A DNA stretch of 64,000 nucleotides from Pictodentalium vernedei. Taxonomy: Eukaryota; Mollusca; Scaphopoda; Dentaliida; Dentaliidae. Location of the stretch: assembly GCA_031216915.1 (NCBI GenBank), contig CM062292.1, forward strand, positions 69,552,790-69,616,789, given 5' to 3'. A program made the position numbers and the translations under genes. Shown here one piece after another: positions 57,922 through 64,000 of the stretch; the first letter of the stretch is position 1; each line of letters starts with the position of its first letter. The notes under the pieces are model-generated. The model worked only from the letters and a program-made list of their open reading frames with translations, did no database searches and was not told the DNA's origin.

Positions 57922-58460
57922 CAGGGCTTATGTTTCGACGAGAATCCGAGAATCGATTCGCACAAAGATTCGCGCAATAAAACCGATGAGAATCCATGTA
58001 GATTCTCGCTGCACCTCTGCTAGGATGCGCGTGAAAAAAATTGAGTCAATTTAACCCTTTAACTAACACAGCGGCAATAAATTAACCAATAGAAGGCTAG
58101 CATGACCTCAAATATCCTGACACTTTGCCAATAAAATCTTACAAATATGGCTGTCGTTGGAACCGGCTCATTGAGCCGGTTCCAACGACAGCCATATTTG
58201 TAAGATTTTATTGGTAAATATTATTCATTTAATCATTTTATCATTTATTTATTATTTATTGTTTAAAAATTATCAAACTTAGTTTTAAAAACTAAAAACG
58301 TGTGTTGGATAAAAGGTTAACATGTGTTATCAGTATACAGTGGTTGAACCATGGTGACGTCATGGGATCCTGTGACACTCATAGTAGGTATAGATTCTCG
58401 CAACCATTTTCACGAGAATCCAAATGGATTCTCACATATTTAGACAAAATATAAGCCCTG
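57922..58460. mobile_element. Inverted-repeat element inserted in the tandem array
   Basis: Ends CAGGGCTTATGTTTCGACGA and ACAAAATATAAGCCCTG are inverted, with GAGAATCC motifs inside both. AGGCC flanks both sides (57917-57921 and 58461-58465), a 5-bp TSD. No coding capacity; a TTAA MITE is nested inside. Superfamily not assigned. Confidence 0.8.
58055..58316. mobile_element. TTAA MITE with a 43-bp perfect hairpin
   Basis: TTAA at 58051-58054 and 58317-58320. Ends CCCTTTAACTAACAC and GTGTTGGATAAAAGG. Arms 58128-58170 and 58172-58214 are exact complements, including ATGGCTGTCGTTGGAACCGG. Related to, but distinct from, the CCCTTTACCCAA family. Confidence 0.9.
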
Positions 58461-58465
58461 AGGCC

Positions 58466-59137
58466 ATATTTATGAAGGAATTTCATTGTAACTTGATAGG
58501 ATGACTCGTTTTGGAATAATTTCACTGTAACTTGGTAACTTTGCTTGACATACATCAACTGTGAGGGGCCACCCACCCTTCAGTTCTCTAGTACAGTCTA
58601 CAACTCAAATTATGTTTATTGAAAACATAGCATACAGGGAACAGAAATTAACATATTCTCAATTATCACATTTCTTTTTTGCTTATGCAGATGTACCTAC
58701 CCTTTTATGACACCGCTTGGGGGCTTATGCCATGCTTCATGTTGCTCTTGTTATCAACTGCATGTGTATAGATTTCTTCTAATATTGGAAATAATTGCTT
58801 CAAACTCATAGACTTCAAAGTTGATTAGTTGAATGATATTTTCCTACAGGAATTTGGGGACATTTGGGCTCCAGAGATTTGACGCCCATGCCTGTGACAG
58901 GTATCAAATTGCCTGTGGATCCGATGCTGCGTCCGTGATCTGCAGGTGACTGAATGGAGTGTCTCTCGATAAGAGTTTGTGCAAATGTTAAATAGAATGC
59001 AGTCATCTCACAAGTTTCTGGATACAAAGTTACTGTTCATATCAAAAATATATCTGAGCAATTTGTGCTTTTAAACTTCATTACCCCACCCCCCCCACCC
59101 CCACCACCCCCCCCCACCCCCCACCCCCACCCCGCCC
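58466..59137. other. Partial tandem unit and unassigned sequence
   Basis: 58461-58600 continues the 120-bp array. No gene follows. A C-rich run occupies about 59083-59135. Confidence 0.5.
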
Positions 59138-60295
59138 TAAAAAAATGAATTTGATGAGTATGCATTTCTTATCAACCTACCTTACAATTGTTTACAACAG
59201 GCTTGCACTGCAGTGGAAGTCCCTAACTCGGAAAAACACTCTCTATTTTTTTCTTACCCAGCTATTTTGGGAAAGAAAAGTGGTGCAAAAGCACCAAGAA
59301 AAAATAAGCCCAAACTGGGTCGACTGCAACTGGTGCACACCCAGTATGGGACACACTTCTCCTTGTACTAATCCATGGCTTCCGGAACCAGTGCGCAGAC
59401 TTATAACCAAGGTGTCATTCTATTTTTTTCTGCCATCTTATCAGGATGTGGATTGTTTTGCTCACCAACAGTGATACCTTTTGACTCGATGTTAATGATG
59501 ATGTTCCTGTTCTGAATTGTGGATTCATAGCTGTTTCTTCAGTATCCTGACATACAGGGCTGTGTTTATATATACTCTTTCGATTATTCACTGTATTTTT
59601 CATGATAAATCTCTATACCGATTTCACGCGAGATTTTCGTGTACCATGCTGTTTTGGTCTTTTGTTCATTAATGCTAACCCTTTGGGTTCTGCTTTTATC
59701 TGAGTTAGGTGTCAGCTGGAGGCTGTTGTATACGTAGCAGCTTTTCTTCCCTCTGTTGAGGGTAGAATTTCTGCCAGTTCCCTTTTTGGCTGTTGGGGTA
59801 CTTTCTGTTCCTGTCGGGCCTTTGTTTCCTGTCACCTTACTCTGGTAGCTGGGGGTGTCCTGATATATTTTTTCTTTGGGCTCACCTTCCATCACTCTAC
59901 ATGTACATTGCTGTCACCAGATATGCCTAGGATGACACCTTGCGGGCCATTTTTGTTGTCTTACATGTTGAAGTTTCCCATTATTCATGCTCTACTTTAT
60001 TTTGGTTGTTCTATTGAAAGACCCTGTGGGTTGGGTGGTCTTCCACCTTTTGGGCTTCAGTCTATTGTGTAGTTCGGGCACATGCTGTTTCCTCCCATTC
60101 CTGCAGGAAGGGGGGCATAGGTGTTCGGGGCCTCCTGATTCGACTCTGTCTGGAGAGAGTTATACCCCCTCCTGGGGGTTTTGCAGTCTTTTTGTGGCGT
60201 GGTTACCATGGTAGCTGCTGGCTTTCTGGCGAAGAGATACCTGGTTCTGGGACTACTGTCCCCTCCAGTCAACATCTGAGGCTGTCACCAGGGTT
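59138..60295. other. Possible left flank of the DIRS-like element
   Basis: No gene recognised with confidence. DIRS-like elements have a non-coding terminal region before gag, and this may be part of it, but no matching right terminus lies in the window. Confidence 0.3.
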
Positions 60296-62090
60296 GTGAC
60301 TCCTCATTTGGAGCCAAGCTCACTTGCTCTCTTCGCTTTTCCGCCTTTGTCAACAGCTAATGATGTATCCACTCCTGCTGCTGCTCTGTCTGTGACGTTA
60401 TCGGTCTCCATTTCAGCCGGCCTCGGCTTATCCCTGCAGGGGTCTGCAGGAATTTCTGCTTGTTTGGACGTGGGATATCGGCCTCAACCTTCCCTGGCTT
60501 CAACTCGGCAAAGTCGGAAGTGCTTGCCAGCTGATCTCTCTGCTGCGGTCTCAGCCATCGAGCCCAGCAGGTTCTGATTTGGATTCAAATGTCCATGGTG
60601 GGGTCACCGTGGACTCTGTTGTGCTTCCGTCAACACACTCTGGTCCTTCAGTCAGTTTTGTGGGATCAGTGCATTTTGTGCAGCCTGGACCTTCTGTCCC
60701 TCAGAGGTTCATGGGGACTCTCCTGAGTTCCTGTACTTCAGATCCTCAGGGTATCTCATACTCTTATAAACTTCTGTCTTCAGATGTGTCGGCTGCCACC
60801 TGTCATCCGCGTTGGGTGTTCTAGAGGATCGTGACCTTTCACTGGTTTAGAGGGTCAGATGCGAAGCCACTTTGCCGGGCCGTTCCCATGTCGAACCTGC
60901 ACATATGGGTCATGAGCTTAGGGAGGCCCTCTCCTTGCTCATGCAGGTTCTTTCCAAGAGCCTTCCTGTTGCCTCCAGCGAGGCTTCTAGTGGCTTCCAG
61001 GCACCAACCGTGGCGCACCTCCTTGTATTGGAAGCAGGCCGCTGCTTTCCTATCCCCCTGGTGTTCCTGCACAATGGGAATCATCGGCTGGTATGCCCGA
61101 CATGGCTATGTGTCTTCCGACTCGGGTGATGGGTCAGACACACCTGACATTGAGAGCCATCAGTCTTCTGACTTGGGGGGGGGGGGGGGGGCGTCTCTTC
61201 AAACTGTCAGATCAGCCGGAGGTTTCAGACAGGCCGCGATCATCAATCTCCTCGGGCCTACAGCCTATGTAGCAACCTGCTTCTGGGCGCCTTCAACCAT
61301 ACCAGTCGGTACAAGTGGTCAAAGCTTTTGCAGCATTGGGCTCAAAAGCTGAGTTCCAAGGCTATGAAGACTTTGTTCTTCACTAGGCTGATACCTTTTT
61401 GTCCCCTGTGCATTATCGTTCCTATGATTCCGCCAATCCATCGGTCTACAAGACTTTATGGTCTTGGATCAGGACTCCAAGCCCAAGTCAGCCGTTATTC
61501 CTATGGCGACTTTGGAGTCCATGTTGGGCTTATCCAGAGAGATGCTAGGCATGCTTTCTCTCTCGGATCACGTCGTCTCTGCCTTGGCTGCTTATCTGCC
61601 TCCAGATAAGCTGGACGACATACAGGCTCCTTTGTGTGTGATCTCTGAGATGCTCATGCATCTTATTCAAATGCATGCCTGTAACATGGCTAATTTGGAA
61701 TTAGTTCACCGGGACGCTGTGTTGGACACAAGCCGTTCCCTTCCTGAAGGGCAGCATGCTGCTCTTCGATCCACTTCTTTGGTGGGTCCGTGACTATTCC
61801 ATGATTCTGTGGCGATGGTCCAGGATGATGTCCTGCATCATTCCAAAGATCAGCTACTGCTTCGCCAGCTTGATCCGCCTCTTGTTGGAGGCCGGGGCCA
61901 TTCCAACCATAACAAATGCCCTTCTGCTTTCTCTGTGAAGCCAAGGGCTGATCCTCCTGCTTCTGCTTCTTCCTCTTACTCATGTGGTAAGGATAAGTGT
62001 CGGCAGTCCAGAGGGAGGTCTCAGGATCCTTCATCTAGCAAAGGAGGTGATTTCTCCTCTCACAGGTCTCGGCAGGGCTCAAAATGAAGG
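60296..62090 (+). pseudogene. gag: DIRS-like gag region, degenerate
   Basis: The supported part is 61330-62087: MLGMLSLSDHVVSALAAYLP (about 61540), then ANLELVHRDAVLDTSRSLPE (about 61690), which resembles the conserved LARRDAVL block of DIRS gag-like proteins, then a Ser/Lys/Arg-rich tail (SASSSYSCGKDKCRQSRG). A TGA at 61791-61793 interrupts this frame, which reopens in phase to 62087. Upstream, 60296-61330 holds several overlapping frames rich in Ser, Pro and Leu, and a G run at 61176-61191 disrupts them. Gag overlaps the start of the reverse transcriptase frame, as in related elements. Function would be particle formation. Confidence 0.6.
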
Positions 62091-62716
62091 TCCTCACCTC
62101 GATTCGTCCCAGGTTGGAGGACAGATATCCTTTTGGAGGCACCCCACTCTGTCGAGAGTGCCTCTTTCAACCCAAGTTCATTTAGACGTTTCACATCGGG
62201 AACGCAGACAATCTCCTGTCAAAGGGGGCGATCTAGGTCATCAAGAACATATTCATTCAGTGGGATTTTATTCCTGCCTGTTCTTGGTGTCGAAGAAGGA
62301 CGGCCAACTGGTTATCGATCTGAGTATCCTGAAGCAGTCTATCATTGCTCCCAAGTTCAGCATGGAGACTTTCAGGTTGGTTTGCCGCTCCATTCACCAG
62401 GGAGATTTCGCTTCCAGCATCGACCTGCGAGACGCTTACTTTCACATTCCGGTTCATTGGACATCGCAGAAGTATCTCAGATTTGCTTTTCTGGGGCGAA
62501 TTTACCAGTTCAAGGCCATGCCTTTCGGCTTCAACCTGGCTCCTTGGGCCTTCATCCGGCTGATGTCGCATGTGATAGCCTTACATTGCACTCAGTCCAG
62601 GGTGACTACTTCGGCATATCTGGACAATATCCTCCAGAGGCACTCCAATGCTGCCTTTCTGGAGTCAGATGTCGACACACTTGAGCCTGCTCATGTCACT
62701 GGGGTTCAGAGGCAAT
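62091..62716 (+). pseudogene. DIRS-like reverse transcriptase
   Basis: The open frame begins before 62091 and stops at 62718. Motifs in order: GFYSCLFLVSKKDGQLVIDL (about 62260), SSIDLRDAYFHIP with a catalytic Asp (about 62415), YQFKAMPFGFNLAPWAFIRL (about 62500), and SAYLDNIL (about 62610). The last should be YLDD: the second Asp is Asn, so catalysis is probably lost. The order and wording match DIRS1-type rather than gypsy reverse transcriptases. A frameshift near 62690 moves the continuation (NEEKSDLVPS) into another frame. Confidence 0.85.
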
Positions 62717-63225
62717 GAGGAGAAGTCGGACCTGGTCCCTTCTCCGTCGTTTTGTCATCTGGGGATGGACTTCCGTACTCAGCTGAATATGGTGGTGGTT
62801 CCCCGGGCGAGGGCTGTGATTCTCTCGGCTTTCGCCCTGACTCTGACCCAGTCCATGTCCATGGCAGGTCAGAGTATTCTCCGGCTGCTCGGCCTCTCGA
62901 TTGGAATGGCTTCCCATCGGTTCCGATTCGGCCTCGGGTTCTAACCAGGATGCAAACCCTCAGTTGTCAAATCATTCTGATCGCTCTCTGTTGCCTCAGC
63001 GGGTGTGGATCAATCAGGTCTACTCTCTGTTGGTGGCAGTTCCGTCATGTCTCCCTCTATGTCACGACCTTCTTTGCCAAGGTCACCCGTGGTTTCACAT
63101 CGACCTGACTTCATTGTGCCTTCACGCATATTTTTTGTCTGGTCCTGTCTCCTCTGTAGAGGTTTTTCGAGATGAGCAGTGGAGTGCATTTCTTCTTCAA
63201 GGTGGCGCTCCACTGGTTTAGCCAA
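62690..63225 (+). pseudogene. DIRS-like RNase H region, degraded
   Basis: After the frameshift: NEEKSDLVPSPSFCHLGMDF (about 62711), then ARAVILSAFALTLTQSMSMA and ILRLLGLSIG, the usual bridge from reverse transcriptase to RNase H in DIRS1-type elements. From about 62945 to 63221 the sequence continues in other frames without clear RNase H catalytic motifs. Confidence 0.65.
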
Positions 63226-63229
63226 TGCG

Positions 63230-64000
63230 GCTAATTGGAAGGTCTTCTGTCGATGATGTGCTGGTCACTCTGTTGATTATGCCACTCCTTCCATAACACA
63301 GATTGCAGAGTTTCTGGTATATCTGTTTGATTCTCAAGGGTTTCCAACCTGTTACCATCAAAGGTTACAGGTCCATGCTTTTGGAGACCTCTTCGTATGT
63401 GGGAAAGCATCATATCGGCTCTAATCCATACCTCTCCAAGCTTACAGTATTCAGCACTTTTCTTTGAAAAGGCCTAGTATTTTGCAGCTTACCCCAAGAT
63501 GGTATCTTTCTTGGGTGCTGCTTTGCTTGTTGGGGGGGGGGGGGGGGGGGGAGGGGGGCACCGTTTGAACTTTTATCCCAGGTGGATATGCATTTTCGCA
63601 CATACAAGACGGCTTTTCTGATGGCCTTTGCCTCAGCTAGAAGGGTTAGTGAGCTTCACACCCTCTCTGTTGATCCGGCCTGTTTCAGGAGCTCTGCCAA
63701 CAGTGTTACTTTACCACTGATTGCACCTTTCTGGCCAAGAATCAGATGCCAGAAACTATTCCACCTCCAATCTGTATCAGAGCTCTTCCTTCTGCTGAGG
63801 GTAATCACCCTTTGCTCTGTCCAGTTCGTGCAGTTACCATTTACCTCAACCGGACACAGTTTATTAGGAAAGGCAGGAAAAGATACATTTCTGTCTCTTA
63901 TCCCTGGTCGACAGAAGATCTCTCCTCAGTCCAATTCTAGATGGATTTGTCTTGCTATTCGTGCATTTTACGCTCGTCTAGCGACTGACGATTGAATTAC
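63230..64000 (+). pseudogene. DIRS-like tyrosine recombinase, truncated by window end
   Basis: The core-binding part is at about 63290-63400: ITQIAEFLVYLFDSQG, then after a frameshift QPVTIKGYRSML. A G run (63532-63551) interrupts the gene. The catalytic part starts near 63582: TAFLMAFASARRVSELHTLS, in which RRVSE carries the first catalytic Arg of the tyrosine-recombinase family, then CPVRAVTIYLNRTQFIRK (about 63818) in a shifted frame. The HxxR box and nucleophile Tyr would lie beyond 64000. The enzyme integrates a circular DNA intermediate, replacing the integrase of LTR elements. Confidence 0.8.

Overview
This window is repeat-dominated DNA from a eukaryote, most probably a marine invertebrate. 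I recognise no intact host gene. The element mix suggests a metazoan: SCAN-like gag LTR retrotransposons, a Penelope-like element, a DIRS-like tyrosine-recombinase element, tRNA-derived SINEs, an XPG-nuclease DNA transposon, and TTAA-, TA- and hAT-type MITEs. The combination resembles mollusc or other lophotrochozoan genomes, but that is inference. Nothing looks bacterial. Nearly every long open frame that can be named belongs to a mobile element, and nearly all carry frameshifts, stops or truncations.

Layout. 0-6.7 kb: a SINE with target-site duplication (TSD), an inverted-repeat cluster, a hAT-type MITE with a perfect 8-bp TSD, a palindromic element and a truncated SINE. 6.75-10.76 kb: a 4-kb inverted-repeat element flanked by TTAA. 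It encodes a long protein with an RLGGFH-type N-terminal domain, an XPG/FEN-like nuclease core and a Cys-rich C-terminus, broken by one frameshift and one nonsense codon. 10.9-22.7 kb: MITEs, a 1.8-kb tandem duplication, microsatellites and several long hairpins. 22.7-29.7 kb: an LTR retrotransposon with 1629-bp LTRs, a 5-bp TSD, gag and protease but no reverse transcriptase or integrase. 29.7-37 kb: a Tc1 remnant, a SINE inside a MITE, back-to-back TTAA MITEs, and a gypsy integrase remnant split by nested MITEs. 37.46-37.99 kb: a 20-bp tandem array in which each unit is a palindrome with one of two cores. 40.3-49.0 kb: a Penelope-like element split by a second, inverted copy of the gag-protease LTR element, with an anomalous duplication of one LTR plus flank. 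49.0-49.6 kb: a truncated LINE. 53.2-56.5 kb: a cluster of Tc1-type MITEs around a hAT-like element. 57.2-58.5 kb: a tandem repeat interrupted by nested elements. About 60-64 kb: a DIRS-like element cut by the window end.

The strongest candidates for something under-described are: (1) the XPG-nuclease element, whose right end matches that of a TTAA-flanked MITE family here; (2) a recurrent LTR family carrying only gag and protease with a SCAN-like capsid; (3) the two-letter palindromic minisatellite. Family names rest on motif recognition by eye; no database search was run.
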